This document shows, piece by piece, positions 39,001-53,300 of a stretch of 64,000 nucleotides of DNA. The DNA is from Heligmosomoides polygyrus polygyrus (taxonomy: Eukaryota > Nematoda > Chromadorea > Rhabditida > Heligmosomidae), in contig OX377205.1 in assembly GCA_947396885.1 (NCBI GenBank), forward strand, positions 49,708,676 to 49,772,675, read 5' to 3'. Within the stretch, counting starts at the first letter, position 1. Each line of letters begins with the position of its first letter. The notes beneath the pieces are model-generated. The model saw nothing but the letters and a program-made list of their open reading frames with translations. It searched no databases and was not told where the DNA came from. A program made the position numbers and the translations under genes.

Positions 39001-42000
39001 GCAGGAAACATCCACAGCTAACACCACCGCATGTGTACTGGCATCCGGAATACCCTGGGTACTTTCGCGCCCTAGATAATTCAGGAACGGTATCATTTCG
39101 TCCGAGTGTGTCACACACATTCCCGGTACAGGATCCTGCCTGTGCGCATCTCACGCTGGTGTACACTTTGTGTTCCGTGCTCTTTGTAAAGAATTTGGAC
39201 ACTTTAGCACACTTGAGGGTGATTGATCTAACCCTCATTTTGAGCAGTCCCACCGGTCTGTTTTCGTGACGGATTTCAATGCACTGTTCGTTTTGAATCC
39301 TGTTGAACAGGAGTTCTCTACTGAACTCGTAGGTGCAGACACCGCCTTGGCTACAAACAATGTCAGCTGCATGTCTTGTAAACCCGTGTTGGCAGCTCTC
39401 AACCGGCCCACATGTGATAATCGCTATGCACAGTGTGATAAGGATACCACCGTTCAGTGGGGAAGGATTCCAGGAATGAAGTCCAATATTTTCCACGTGG
39501 TCACCACTGATACAGTTAATCTGGACAGCTGGTGCAGCCACACTACTCCTGCTCTTGATAAGGTATATGATGATACCAACAAGCGTAAACATGAATAGAG
39601 CTATCAGATACGTGATAACGGCTACGCTTGCAATTGCTCCAACTGGCCAACAGTGTGGATTTCCTAGCAATGATATGCTAAGTAACGTGTTGGATCTCGA
39701 ACAGAAATCGGGATTAGCACAGATTGTGACAAATGTGTCTTCTCCATGCTTCAACTTAACGTCAGTTGTGCTGTATAGCGGGGAGATTGGAAGCTTGTAA
39801 GTCTTTCCAAGTCCATCGCCTTGGAATATTTTGCACTCTTCATTGAAGCATAGTTCAAAAGTGGCATTCCTTCCAGGTATTTTCACTATGCCATTCTCAC
39901 AACTAGCGTAAGTTGCGTCTGTCTTAGCTAGCAGAGCAGCAAATGTGATTATCATAAGCATTATATTTGCTTTTGCTCCTTTTATAAAGGAAAGTGGATT
40001 TCCCCTTTGCTTTGACGTCAATGTGATGATGTCAAGTGAGTCAGGCACCTGCTCGCATGCCACGAGCTGAGTGGAGCTAGGATCTTCTAAGCTGTTCTCG
40101 AACTCTCTGATGACTTCGTATGCCTTGGTTTTTGCTGACCTGGGCGGAAGTATTCGGATTTGTTCAGATGTGTTCTCACGTGATGGGGATGCTTGTACAT
40201 CATTGTCTGATGTATTTTCGCTACATCGAACTTCGAGGGCATATAGCTTGTTTAGAGGTCTCTGCAGGACATGTCCGTTTGGAGTAAGGACTTTAGCTGA
40301 TCTCACCAGGCCATCGTGACTGACGGTTAGATCAACCACTTTCCCATACACCCAGCATCCTCGAGGCAACAACTCTTGTTCTATGAGGACGATTTCACCC
40401 TTTTCTGGGATCGACCTTGCTATGTGCCTACGCTGTTTTAGATAAAGCTTTTGCGATTCTCTAAGCAAGGTGAGGTACTCGCAGCTCCATTTTGCCCAAA
40501 ATTTGTTGGCAATCTGTTCAGAGTAGCTTAGCGCTTCCAAGGCTTGCTGTCTTGTTTTTATGTACTCCGTCTCATATAATGGGTCATCCGGGTCATTCAA
40601 TGTCTTAGAATCTTGTACGGCAAATTTTACGTTTCCTTGAAGGAAATCGACCGGTCTTAATGGGATCTCCATTAAATCGGTAGTGCTTATCTTTGTAAGT
40701 GGTCGTGTATTGATAGTTGCTTCGATAGTAGCAACGACCGTGCACATTTGGCCGAAATTTAGTTTCTTTCGGCCGATTGATTTGCGCATGCACCGTTTTA
40801 CGGAACCGACCAGTCTTTCCCAGACACCGCCCATCCATGGACTAGCGGGAGGATTGAAAACCCACTGTATACCGTTATCGGCACTATAGCTCATTACGGA
40901 ATGCCCTGAGCTGTTGGAACTTGATAGTTCTTCGATTATCTTTGAGCCTAATCGAAAATTGGTTCCACAATCAGAACGAATTAAGTGAGGAACACCTCTT
41001 CTAGAAATAAACCGCACGAAGCAGTTCAGAAAGGCTCCAGCGGACATGTCTTCCACTACTTCTAGGTGAACCGCTCTGGTCGTTAAGCATGTGTACAGAC
41101 AGATGTACATGCTTTCGTCCGAACTTGATGTGAACGGACCGATAAAGTCACATCCCACATTTCGGAATGGTTTTGTTATCACCACCCTATCTGCCGGTAG
41201 CGATGGCATAGCGGGGGGACCAAATGGTAGTCCTTGCCATCTTTTACAGACCGTGCAATTTCTTAGGTAGGTTTTAAAGGATCCAGACCCATGAGGGATC
41301 CAGTACTGTTGCCTGGCCAGTGATAAGGTCTGATCTTTGCCACAGTGAAAGTTATCATTGTGAATGGCTGTTAATACGAGCCTTGTTGCATCTCCTCTGT
41401 TTGGGAGATAGATTGGGGACTTAGAGTCCGCTGGAATGCATGCGTGCTGCATTCGCGATATATGCCTTATAACGCCGTATTTGTCGCGGACAATTTGCAT
41501 ATTGCGGAACCTGTTGCTGAGTTCCTTCTCATTAATGTTCCTGTGAACATCAGCATGGAGCAGTGTTGCAGCAAAATTCATGTCATTAGCGTCAATTTCA
41601 GTTTGGAGCCCAAACTTTGCGATCACCCCGATTAGGAGTGGCGATTGCCTTTTCTCATTCACTTTCGAAATGAGGTGGTGAAGGAACTTCCCAACACGTG
41701 CTATTGAGCGTAGGGCTGTAGACAGCCGGGAGAACCGTGAAAGGTCAAAGACATGCTCAACTGTGTGAGTACTGCTAGCGTGTGGAAGGCTAATTATTAC
41801 TGGCCTGTCGCATTCCTCATCACTTCCGCGAGATTGAATCACGTCTATGGGTTTCAAAAGTTTGGACTTGAGTTCACCTTCTAACCAACGTGGGCCTTGG
41901 AGCCAGCTGTGGTCGAGAATTTGTTCATTTGACAATCCTCTTGTGCCAGCATCAGCTGGGTTGTATGCCGTGGGTACGTGGTAAAATTGTACCATCACGT

Positions 42001-45000
42001 TGTTTGTCTCAAGTTGCCCCTTTAGCTTGCGTATTCGCATACACTGATTGGCAACGAATACAGGAAGCTTTCGTGAGGACTTTATCCAACACAGTGCTAC
42101 TTCACTGTCTGTGACTACGTTAACTGTAGCTATTTTGGTGTTGACAGTCTTCTCAATGCTGACGGCTAATCTCATTGCTATCAGGATACCAAGAAGTTCC
42201 AAACGAGGAATTGTTTGCTCGTTCTTTTTTGGAGTCAGTCGACTCTTCCCGCACATGATTTGTGATACGGTATCACCTTCTTGTGATTGGATGAAAGCGC
42301 ACGCTGATATCGCCACTTTACTTGCATCTGCAAACACCCAAAGGCGAGCGGTTCTGCTGTTATTAGTCGCCAAGAATGGTGATAACAGTCGTGGTACACT
42401 TAATACAGTGTTATTGACTTCACTGCATTGCCTATTCCATTTATCACGTAGTTCGTGAGGAACTCGGCTGTTCCAGTCAAGATTAGATGAGAGGATCTCT
42501 CTCATTGTGGACTTCAAATGGATGAGAAGCGGGCTGATAATTCCCAACGGATCATAAATGGAGTTCAGCTGGCTGACTATATCACGCTTCGTAGGATCTT
42601 GTTTTAATGGAAACGTTGCCTTCACAGTGAACCGGTCGGTTATGGTATCATAGTCCACACCAAGATATGTTATCGACCCAGAAGGTAACCGATCATAGGA
42701 GGGGATCCTTGCATTAACGAGCTCAGAGTTCGAAACGTACTCTCTGAGATTCATTCCTATCCGAGCGAATAATGCTTTGGATAGTTCATACTTCTGCAAA
42801 GTTTCCTCTACAGTGTTTGCAACTAACAAAATATTGTCAACGTAGAGATTTGAAGCTATCTCTGTTGCTAAGCTGCATTTTTGTGACTGCAGGTACGCAA
42901 AGATCGCCATGTTCAATATGCTTGGCGAAGCTGTGACTCCAAAAGGTAGTCTAGTGAAACGGTATTCCACTATGTTGCCCTGGGTAAGAGGTAGGCTGGG
43001 CTGTTTTACCCAAAGGAATCGACAAAGATCTTTGTGATGAGCAGGTATGCGAATTTGTGTAAACGCTGCTTCTATATCGCACAGCAGCACAAATTTGCTT
43101 AAACGACTTGCGATTAATATGTCGTGGATTTTGTTGACAAACGACTCGCCTTTATAAATAACGTCGTTAAGAGACTGCTCTCCTCTCTTTTTTGACGATG
43201 CGTCAAACACAATCCGGAGGGGGGTTTTCTTTGTTTCTCGCCAAACGCCTGAATGCGGCATGTAGTATTTGCCAATGGCGTTCGTGTCAAGGTCGTATGT
43301 CCTTTCGATCACACCTTGGCTTTCGTAATCACTCAGTATCTTAGAGTACCACTGTTGCTGTGCAGTGTTTGCTTGAAGCTGTTTCTGCAGCGCGGCAAGC
43401 CTTTTGATCGCGACCCCGTAGTTGTCGCTCAGGTCACTTACGCTGTCCTTTAGCGGGAATGGCGCCGTGATATACCCATTAGCAAAGGTAATCAATGAGG
43501 AGTACTCCTCAAAATACTTGAAAGTGCTATCGTCTTTCGTATTCTCCATTGGTTCGATACCTAGGCTTTCTAGTTCAAACATTCTTTGGATGTTATCACT
43601 ATCCGAAATCTCCAATACAGATGTCATTGAATGCGACATGGCTGTGGAATCGGTTGTGTCCATGATACCGCGACCATAGATGGTTGGACCGAATACTGTT
43701 TTCGCAATATGCAGACCTGATGGAGTTCGTGTATCGGTCGTATTCGAAACTACTAGATCATAGTAGCGGTCTAGTCCAACAAGGATATGTGGCAGTTGGC
43801 GTTCTCCACGGACCTTTGAGTTCGCTATGAAGATCCCTTCATTTTGTAGAAATTCTTGATCAATTTCTGCTAACTTAACCGAAGGAAATCCTCCTGTTAT
43901 GATTGGCTTAGTTTGAATAGCCAGGTTGATCTCTTTGCCGTGAGCGGTACATACTTTCAGAGATACTATGTGGCTTTCAAACTTCTCCGTATAACCGCCG
44001 ATTCCTGACATAATGCAGGTTTCCGTAGTGGTTTTCGGAAGGCCAAGTCTTTCTGCTAGAGACTCTTGTATCACTGTCTTCTGAGCTCCAGTGTCAAAGA
44101 AAAACAGTACTTTTTCAAGACTGCTGTCTTTATTATTCCACACGTTTCCTTCAGCTGTCATGAGAACTAGCTGTTCACTTCTGTTTGACAGATCAGGAAA
44201 TGTAACCTCATTTCCAGTGTTCTGATTGGAATAGAGCGGTTGGTTTCCGCTCGAATGATTACGACGTGAGTCGATACCAGCGCTAGTGCGCTCTCTATTT
44301 GGTATCTGGGGCCTTTGAGCTGCCCTGTTATTGATATTACCGTTATGGTTATCATTTCTCGGCCACCGATTTGTTTGCGGTGGGTTTAAGATTCCAGGGA
44401 TCTGCCTGGACCGGTCTTGTGCCGTGCACACTGAGGGATGATGTGTGCTGCCGCACGTTGTGCAGTTGGACTTTTGACAGTGACTGCTGGAATGATTTGT
44501 TTGGAAACATTTCCAGCAAGCCCTTTTTTCCTTCAGGACTGCCCGACGCTGTTGGCGGTCGGTCATGGTTCTGCACACCATAGAATTGTGGTTTGTCTTA
44601 CCACAAAATATGCAGAGGACTGATTGACATTGGCGCTGAGCCCTGTTGTCACGCTCTTTGTACGAGTAGGTGGAACCTAGTCGTTGTTCCACATAAGCCT
44701 TGGCGCAGATTTCTTTTTCTAGCGCATCCAGGAGTTCCTCGATTTTGAGGGTATCGGTGCTTTGATTTTTAACGAGGATGTCTCGCACAATTTCGTATGG
44801 AAACTTCTGTAGTATAGTTTCACTCCACATGGGATCGCACGTGTTCCGAATGTCGTACCCAGCTGACACCATTTGGTTGACTAGGGTTTTTATTGTGTCA
44901 AAGCATTCTTGACAACTATGTCCTTGCTTTGACGCAGGTTGCAAATCGAATAGTTTTTGCACTATCATTGATCTATTTGTTGGTTTGTTGCCAAACCTTT

Positions 45001-48000
45001 TGGTTACGGCATCCACCATCCACTGATAATTATCGGGTATAGGTTTTATACCTCTAATCACCTTCTCTGCTGGACCTTTGAGGCTTTCTTTGAGTAGGGC
45101 GATTTTTTCAATAGTGGAGATCTCACTATTGTCGTGTACTAGCGTTTCAAATACCGCCCAGTACTCGGGAAACTCTTCTGGGTTTCCATTAAACGCCGGT
45201 AGTTTTACTGATGGTACCCTCACTGATCGTGAGCCCCTTGTCAGTTGTGTGGCACTACTGCCTTGATCATTGATGAAGTTGGAATCTCCATCATTGAGCT
45301 GGGATGCACCTGGATGTGATGCTGGTATTCTCAGCCTTAGCTGTACCTTTTGCAGTTCACTTTTGGCATATGCTATCCGCGATTCAATGTTGCAAGCAAA
45401 TGATGTCGCTTCTTTCAACACTTCCGAATATTGAGATTCTTTATCGAACTCTTCTATGTCTGCCAGGATTTCTTTTTGCTCAGATTTTGATTTCGTGGAG
45501 TGATAAAATTCCTCCATTTTGTCAATTTTGCTGTGCATAGTTTCGCTCGCCAATTTTACTTGACTTAGACATGAGCTAAGAAGCACTGAATTAGCTGTGC
45601 ATTCTTCTTGACGTTTCTTATCGTCATCGGGATATACGATCTTCTGTGTATATGCTTTATACTTATCGAAAAGCCCTTTAACGGCTTCTGCGCTAGCCAA
45701 TATCGCTTTCTTGTGGAAGAAGAGCGACATTTCCTCGGCTATTTTGTTTTGTTTGAACAAAACCGGATAGTTTAGGGCTGTTAGAGACCCAAGGTTTCGT
45801 TAGCCGAACCTCTTGTGCAGTTGCGGTAGAGCAAGGCACGATATTTAGGGCTGAATTAGCTCCAAGGACTGGCTAGGCCAACCTCTTGCGCAGCTGCTGT
45901 TGGGCAGGGCACGGAATTTAGGGCTGTAGAAGCACCAAGGACTGGCTAGGCCAACCTCTTGCGCAGCTGCTGTTGGGCAGGGCACGGAATTTAGGGCTTA
46001 TTAGCACCAAGGTATGGAAAAATCCCAACCTCTTCTCGCACAAGTGCAAGGTGTGAAGCAAACTAGTTGCTTCGAAGAGAACAAGTTAGACTAGGCTAAC
46101 TTCTTGGCTAGATTTAGCCGATGCACCAGAAATGTCCCGGTTTATGAGCGTATGACGGCGCTCTGATGCACTAGGAGTATTATGGCTCCTTTGTGCTTAC
46201 CTCTGTGAGTATGATGGCTACACAAGAGGTTTATTACAGGACCGTAGTGGTCAGTGGTAGAATATGTTGATGTATATCACCAATCCTACAGACACAGGCG
46301 TGGCCTCTTTCTATCAGGCGAGGTCACGCCAAACAAACACTTATGACAGACTTCTCGTCATGGAGTGTCAGATAAGCACCCATGGAGAAGAGATAAGTAC
46401 CTCTGGACTAGGATGAAGAGAGGGGACCGACAGTTCTGGCGGAATGCCAGAACACGTAGGGTGTCTCTAAAAAGCTCTAGACAGCTTTGTTGGTAGGGGC
46501 TGGCCCTCTTCTTGGAGGCTATCGCAGTTTTGCTTTTCTTGTTTCTGTCCTTCACATCCACGATAGGTAACAGTTGGCAATTCCTTGGGATGTTATACAT
46601 GCAAGTGGTTCCTGTTGAAAGAAATCAGTCTCAGAGAGAAGGAATTTCAAGCAGCGTTTTCGACTTACATTGTTTCGTTCGCCACTACCTCTTAGGGAAA
46701 AAATGGAGAATAAGTCGGGCAAGAAAAGCGACTGCAGGTTGTGATCGTGCACGTCTTTTGAGATTTTATAGTTTCTGTTTGATCTTCTACCTTCTCTAAT
46801 TGGGTGCCCTTGTTTAGAGCTGTAACGAGTAGAGCACTCTAGGATTCTATGAAGTGGGTAAATGAGCACGATAGCGGGCTTCGATTATTATTTTGCTTTG
46901 CATATGTCGATTTCTCTGCTGCTGAGGTTAGACTTCTGTTTCGGAGCCGGCAGAGGCAACCTCGTTGGGCTAGACATATCGCGTACTTGACGAGAATTTT
47001 TCTGAAGTGCGGTGTTCAGCTTTACCTGCGGCTGTGAAGCAGCTTCCGCAATTGATCTGCATCGTTTGTGCCAGAACATCTATCCACGCCTTTCATTGAA
47101 TTTCTACAAGAAACTTCATTCCGGGAAGTGTTTCGGTGTTGTGATCCTTTTGGAGCCTAGAAAATCTAAAGAGACATATTCGTCCCGTAACTTTTCTGGG
47201 CTTCGAAGAAGCTGGCAACACCGAAACACTATCCAGAACAACACTACTGTACGAAAATTGGCCAGCAGCTGATGCAGTCTCGAGTTGTCCACGTTAGCCA
47301 TACCAAAATTTATGAAAAGTTGAAGTTGGGCAGTACATAGGATCCAATCAAGACTGAAAACATTCAGTGCTTTCGTTTTTGAAGCGCTGAGCCCGCACTA
47401 TTCACACCCACGAGCTATCCCGAATGATCTCTGTCTCCCGTAATATTCTTTCTTCTCTTCATTTCAGGCATGGAAAGTATACAGAAATCGTTAGAAGGAC
47501 TAACCACCGAGGATAAAGTTACTAGGCTTTTGAAGCGACTGACTGATAGCGAAGAGCACAATGCCAAGCTCAGAGAGAAAGCTTCTCAGGTGGGTGGCTT
47601 CTGGACGAGTCGTGCCTTCCCTCTTTTTGTTTCAATGTGCGTGTGAAACAGATTGTTACTTCCCCTTTCTGCATTCGATTTTCTCCGAAGAGCACAACTC
47701 CGGCTGCCCTTCAGAACGCGTTGCTGCTTTGCTCTGACCTTCGGAAGCAAAAAATTGCATGAAACTAACCGGTCATTTTAAGAATTCTCGTTTTCTGAAG
47801 TGAAGTGTTTCGTGGGACTTATGCAGGACTGGTGATTATACCTATAGTTTCTTTGTACAAAACTGTAGATAGCAGGATATCAGAATCCAATGCGATTAGA
47901 GAGTGTGTGCATTAGGAGTGCGCGTTTAGCGATAAACGATATACCAATTTACCGGCATTTTTCGTTGAAAAAATTTTAACGAAATTTAAGGATGAAAATT

Positions 48001-50285
48001 TCCAACGATGCCGGCGACGGACGCTGGGTGAGCAAGCGTCCCTATCTAGGTTTGGGCTACGCTCCTAGAATGGCTCGCCATACCCGAAGCCCGCAAGCCT
48101 GGCGTGGCTGGCACGTCCAGCGTTCCATTAATGAAACAAACCAGAGCATAAAAAACGCGAAGAGAACGCTACGAAAACAAATTGCGCGGAAAAACGAGGA
48201 TGGGTAGGAAACGAAACATGGGAAGAAAAAAGCTCCTTCTTCCTTCACCGCAAGTTTTCCGAAAGGTTAGATCGGTTTTTCGTGCGGCATCACGAGATGA
48301 TTGCAGTACTAGTTAAGGCAACGTTGAGCCCCGCCTAACTGATATAGCATGGCTGCTTGCTTTGCTTTCACTGAGCTTCATGTCGTGTATGTCAACGATT
48401 TCGCTCAATCTTCTCGTCTTCTTTAAAAGCTCTATTGACAGTTTTCCTTTGGATAAGTAGTCAGTATAAACAAGAAACAGTGAACAAATTTACATGAAAG
48501 GAATAAAATTAAATAAAAGAGAGAAGAAACCGATCACCATTCTTCGTCAGTTATTATATACGACGTTTGTATAAAAACTGGTAATTTACATGCAGTCTAT
48601 TGCATAAAGATGTTTTCAAAGTTCTACGAAAAAGGTATATCTTTGCAGGTGCAGGCTTGACTCTAGCATGAAATTCCCCTCATGCCTTCGGATTCTCTTC
48701 TAGTTTGCGCGAACTTACTGTAACACCGTTGATCAATCCCAAATGTGCTCCTCAAAAATGGGGTGAAATTGAGAACGCCAAAGCACATTCCAACCTCAAG
48801 CAAATTTGCTGTAAAGTATGGTACCAGGTGCTTCGAGAAGAGCAGTCAATTGCCGAAAATCGTAAAAGAGTGACAAATAGTGGCAAATTCTATTTGGAGG
48901 AGGGAAAAGGACGAAGTAGAACACTGCCAATATAGGGCGAGAAACTCTATAGGTAGGGTATTTCATATGCATTTCTTTTAGAAGGCAGAGGAGGAAAGCT
49001 TTAAAAATTGAAAAACGGTACTTGGGTGGCAAAGACAAATAAATGCAGTGGAATTCGATTCGATTAAAATTTGGTCAGCAGTCCGTGGCCGTTTATTTAT
49101 TCGATTCTCTGTTGTCGTCCGGCAGCAGGAACAGGACCATTTGGGACAAAGGGAACATCCTGTAAAACAGACTGATCTATGGACTCCGTAAATATCTTCC
49201 AAAGACGAACTGTACCAAAGAATTCGGGATCTATCTTAATCGAAGGGGGGGGGCACACATTGTTTTTGCGTCTCTATTCCCTACCTTGAGTTCCACGAGA
49301 GCTTTAGCTGCTGTCCCATAATCTGGAGAGCTTTTGTTTAATTTCAGTGGATATGGTTGCGTGGCATGGGGTCACCTAGGGAAGTGGCAGCCCTCCGACT
49401 AGGATAGATTCAGTATTCGCTGTAGACATGTCATGTTGCCATGTGTATGGAGTCGAAAAAATCACAAAAGTAAAAGGCTTTTGGCTTTTTACATACTAAA
49501 ATAGAGCCAGACCACAGCAAGGGGAAATTTTATTGAACGAATTTACCGATTTCAACGTATTTTGTTTTCGTCATCGTTAAAAATTAACCGAAAAAAATTT
49601 ACGCACACCCCTGGTGTGCGTTACGGCGATCAATTCTCCATTCGTTCTCATATCGTTCCGCAGTTGCAGTGCAAGTTTTAACTAGACGAGCAGTTTCGTA
49701 GTCCCTCAATTCGTGTAGTCTCCCAGCAGACGTTCCTGTCTGTGGGGAGTAACGTGGTAGATGTACGACTTCCATACTGTCGCATCAAGCATCATATACT
49801 CCGAATGATGGCGCTTTTCGCGCTCCAGCATTTTGGCAAGAGGTCTCATGATGCGTGTACAGTAGCGAGAAAAGTATATGCGGTTTTAGTTTTCGAGAGC
49901 AACTCATGCCGGGCTTGCTTTATGAATCCTGGAATTGTAAATACTTTTGAGAAATTTTTTCATGTTGATTATAACTTCAGGCAGTTATCTGATGTTTGTA
50001 ACTGAAGAGAACAAAGTATTTTGAGGTGGGGAGCACGGCCATAGCTACCGCAGTAGCTGTTTTTGTCAGTCTTCCTTTTCGCCTTCCTACGAAACACCAA
50101 ATGTGTCTTCAGAGTATCTCACAGTGCACTCGGTAATCCTGTGTTGCCGCTGACTGGGTGACTCTGCTCAAAGCCCGTCATTATATGGGAATCTTGGGGG
50201 CAGGGTCATTTGAACCATTGTTCTGCGGAAAGACAAGGCCAGAACTGCAAATGCAGTACGTGGTCTTGTTGGAAGCAGTTTCGTG

Positions 50286-50347
<62 letters not shown>

Positions 50348-53300
50348 CCCCTCTCTCTCTTTGCCCGTGTTTATGGCGCTTCGATTTCTAACGAAGTAGG
50401 TGCGGTGCATTTGTCCTCAAGAAATCTCACCGCTTGGTGCGATAGGATTTTCACCCACCTTCGAGCTGGAAACCGATGCCACTGCCACGAACAGCGGTGT
50501 GCGTAAATGAAATGCGAAATTTCACAAACCGTAAATGGTAACAAGGCTGGAGATTCAAACGTGGTCTCAGAGAAAACGGTCCGTGTACTCCGCCCCCATG
50601 TTTACAAAAGGCGTCTCATTGCATAGCAAACAAATATGTAACTTCGCGATGCGACGGCAAAGTTACTCCAGAATTCCGAACTTTTGGTAGGATGACAACG
50701 TTACGCTAAGGCATATGTTATAACTCGGCGACAGTGCTGGGCGGGTGCTTGCTACGCAACACAGACGCTGTCGCCGTATAACATATACCTAAGGAATGAG
50801 GCGAAAAGCAATTGTTACCCATTAGGTCACGGTATGAACTTATCGTTAGTGAACTAAGTTATCACTGTCACTGAGTGTAAATTGTTGGACTGGCTTATTG
50901 TTCGCTACTGTACAGGTCTTTGTTTTCTTGAGTACAAACATTTAGCCGTTACTTGAAGCTCACCGCAAATGTGATAAATATAAAAATTGCATAATACCTG
51001 TGCCCTAGATTTCGTGTCTTGTTAATGACAAGTCCATGTGTTGAAAACAAAATGTCGATGTGCGATTACGTGTTATTAACATTGTGGTGAGAGGTTTGTA
51101 TTCTCAAAGTTTTTAGGTAGATAAGCTTGTCAAGGCGAATACAACGTTGGAAAAGAAGCTCGAGAAAGCAAACCTTATTTTGTTAAAAACAGAAGACGCC
51201 AAAGGAAAACTGGAGGAGTTGTGTCGGGAGTTGCAGAAGATCAACAAACAGGTAGTGCTTTCCATCTTTGCGACGAGTTCTCTACCGAAATCGGCCATTC
51301 TTCAGATTCGCGATGATAGTTTGAACAAGGTTCGCCTACTCGAGCACGAGCGTCAACAGGCAGTGGAACAACTACGAACGGCTCTCAAGGTACCGTTTTT
51401 GTAGTTTGGTCCTCCAGTTTACGGAGTTTATTGGATTACAGTGGGTTTTTGGCGGTTCCGCCCCTACTTCTCTATCTCCAAACATTTGCAGGCAACGTTA
51501 CGCACAACACCAAGGCGGCGCATTTCTTGCTTCAGCTCCCGTTCTTTCTGAGCTTCATCGTTCTCACATACCCCCGGGCCCTTTGGGGTGAGGGACGTTC
51601 TGCCTGAAAGCGGCGCGGGCAAAGACGCGGGACAGTGCCTGCGGAGCCAATTAGTGTCGACTCGGCGCAGTGACACCCGCCGCTTCGCACTCAGCCAGAC
51701 AGCATCGCCTCTGCGGCGAGGGCTGTCTGGCTGAGCGCGAAGCGGCGGGTGTCACTGCGCCGAGTCGACGCTAATTGGCTCCGCAGGCACTGTCCCTTGT
51801 CTTTGCCCACGCCGCTTTCAGGCAGAACGTCCCCATCCCGGCCCTTTGCACCCCACGGGTCACGTTTTCCTTCTCGATTGAAGGCGAAATGTTTCGAGAA
51901 ACTCGAATGGTAGCAGACCTGATAAGGGAGGTCCTATCAATGTAGTGGGGAGCGTTGTTCTTGCTGCTTTTGCAATTCCCTGATACACAATGGACAGACT
52001 ACTGTCATGCTTGTGATGGCAAGGAGGCAGCAGTTCCTCTTGCAGAGTACGCATCCAACGGGTTCAGGCCACATGGGTCGGAAGTGCATAAGCGCACCAT
52101 TCCTTAATTTCCAGTCTTGGATGGGCAGTAAACTGCAGAAGCGGCTTTAGATTGCGCGTTTTGGAACTGCTATTGTTCAGAGCATAGAAGCAAGTATGAA
52201 CGAAGGCCGGGAGCGATCTGATGCTCTAGCCGCTGATAACGGAAGATTGGCAGTGAAGCTGCAAGAACTCGGAGAGGAGTACGAGTCGAGGATGAATGCT
52301 ATTCAGGAACAGGTACCATAGAGCTCAGTCCATGCAGTGATGCCTCTGCCGAGCTCTAATTTTTTTTTACATTTCCAGTACAAACAGAAGGACAACTACT
52401 GGCAAGAATATAATAAAGCCAAAGATATCGAAATCAAGTTGCTGAAGACGAAACTCGAAGCGGCAGAGATTCACGCGCAGGTTCATTGCGGCTTTCTGCG
52501 CACCGTGCCTTGGGTGTAGCTTAAGAATGAGATGCGTTGCAGAAGGCTGCACTAGAGAAGGAGGAGTTGACGAGAACGTTTGTTGAGGGTACGGCTCGGA
52601 TAGGTGGTGCGCTGCAGAACGAGAAGGTTCTTCGTGAGGAGGTGAGTGAAGCTGGCTCCAGTATTCCCGATCGTAAGGCGACTTTTGTCGAGGTCCTAGA
52701 CTAGGCATAACGGCCTGACGTTTTCAGGTGAAGCGATACGCTGGGCGTTATGAGGAGATCACCAAGAGTTTGGCAGAGAGCAACGCAGCGTTCGACAAGT
52801 TCAAAAAGGAAATCGACCGGGTAGGTGAACCGCGAGGCTTCCTGCTGCTTACAACAACACCGCTTTGGGTGCGCGCATCTCCTCTTTAGTCTTCGGACAC
52901 TGTTGTTGGGGGATCTGGGTCGCTTGTCGCTGGGCCACGTGGCCCGTCGCCGGGTGGTGGATAGGGGGACGAATCGCGAAACAAGTCGCCATTTCTTGCC
53001 CAAAGACGCAGGTGCGTGCAGCGGATGGCTCGTTGCTCCTGCCGTTTCGGGTCGGCCCATACCTTCTGGTGTGAGCGTAGCATGTTCGTGCACAGAGTGC
53101 GTGGATGTATTCACTCTTGCGTGGGTTCTATCGTGCATATCGGTCCAGCAAAACTGCTTGTACATGGTAGTATTCGAGGCTCCCAGTCCCTTTCGGCAGT
53201 CTGGCTGACTGCCGTGACTTTCTTTGACTGATTTCCTGAATAACTATCCGCGTTGTACTTCAGTGGCAGTTCTAAAGGGCCTCATTCCCCTCATCGTCTC

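Larger units (their letters stand above)
37108..46454 (-). mobile_element. Full-length BEL/Pao retrovirus-like element, 9347 bp
   Basis: Two 322-bp LTRs with TG...CA ends (37108-37429 and 46133-46454) and a 5-bp target duplication CGTAG define it. Reading right to left: 5' LTR, tRNA-Gly primer site, a leader with a 73-bp tandem array, one long open frame for gag, protease, RT, RNase H, integrase and the first part of an envelope, then an overlapping second frame for the end of the envelope, and the 3' LTR. I saw no difference between the LTRs on reading, which implies recent insertion. It lies antisense in intron 3 of the taxilin gene. Envelope-bearing BEL elements of this type (Cer7-like) are known in nematodes, with an envelope of phlebovirus origin. 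Confidence 0.95.

Noticed and set aside
38565..45540. Many + strand open frames of 60-136 codons
   Set aside because: They are antisense shadows of the BEL/Pao polyprotein; none has its own protein-like features.
50168..50506. Frames with Arg/Glu or Leu/Ser repeats on both strands
   Set aside because: Artefact of the (TC)n microsatellite at 50288.
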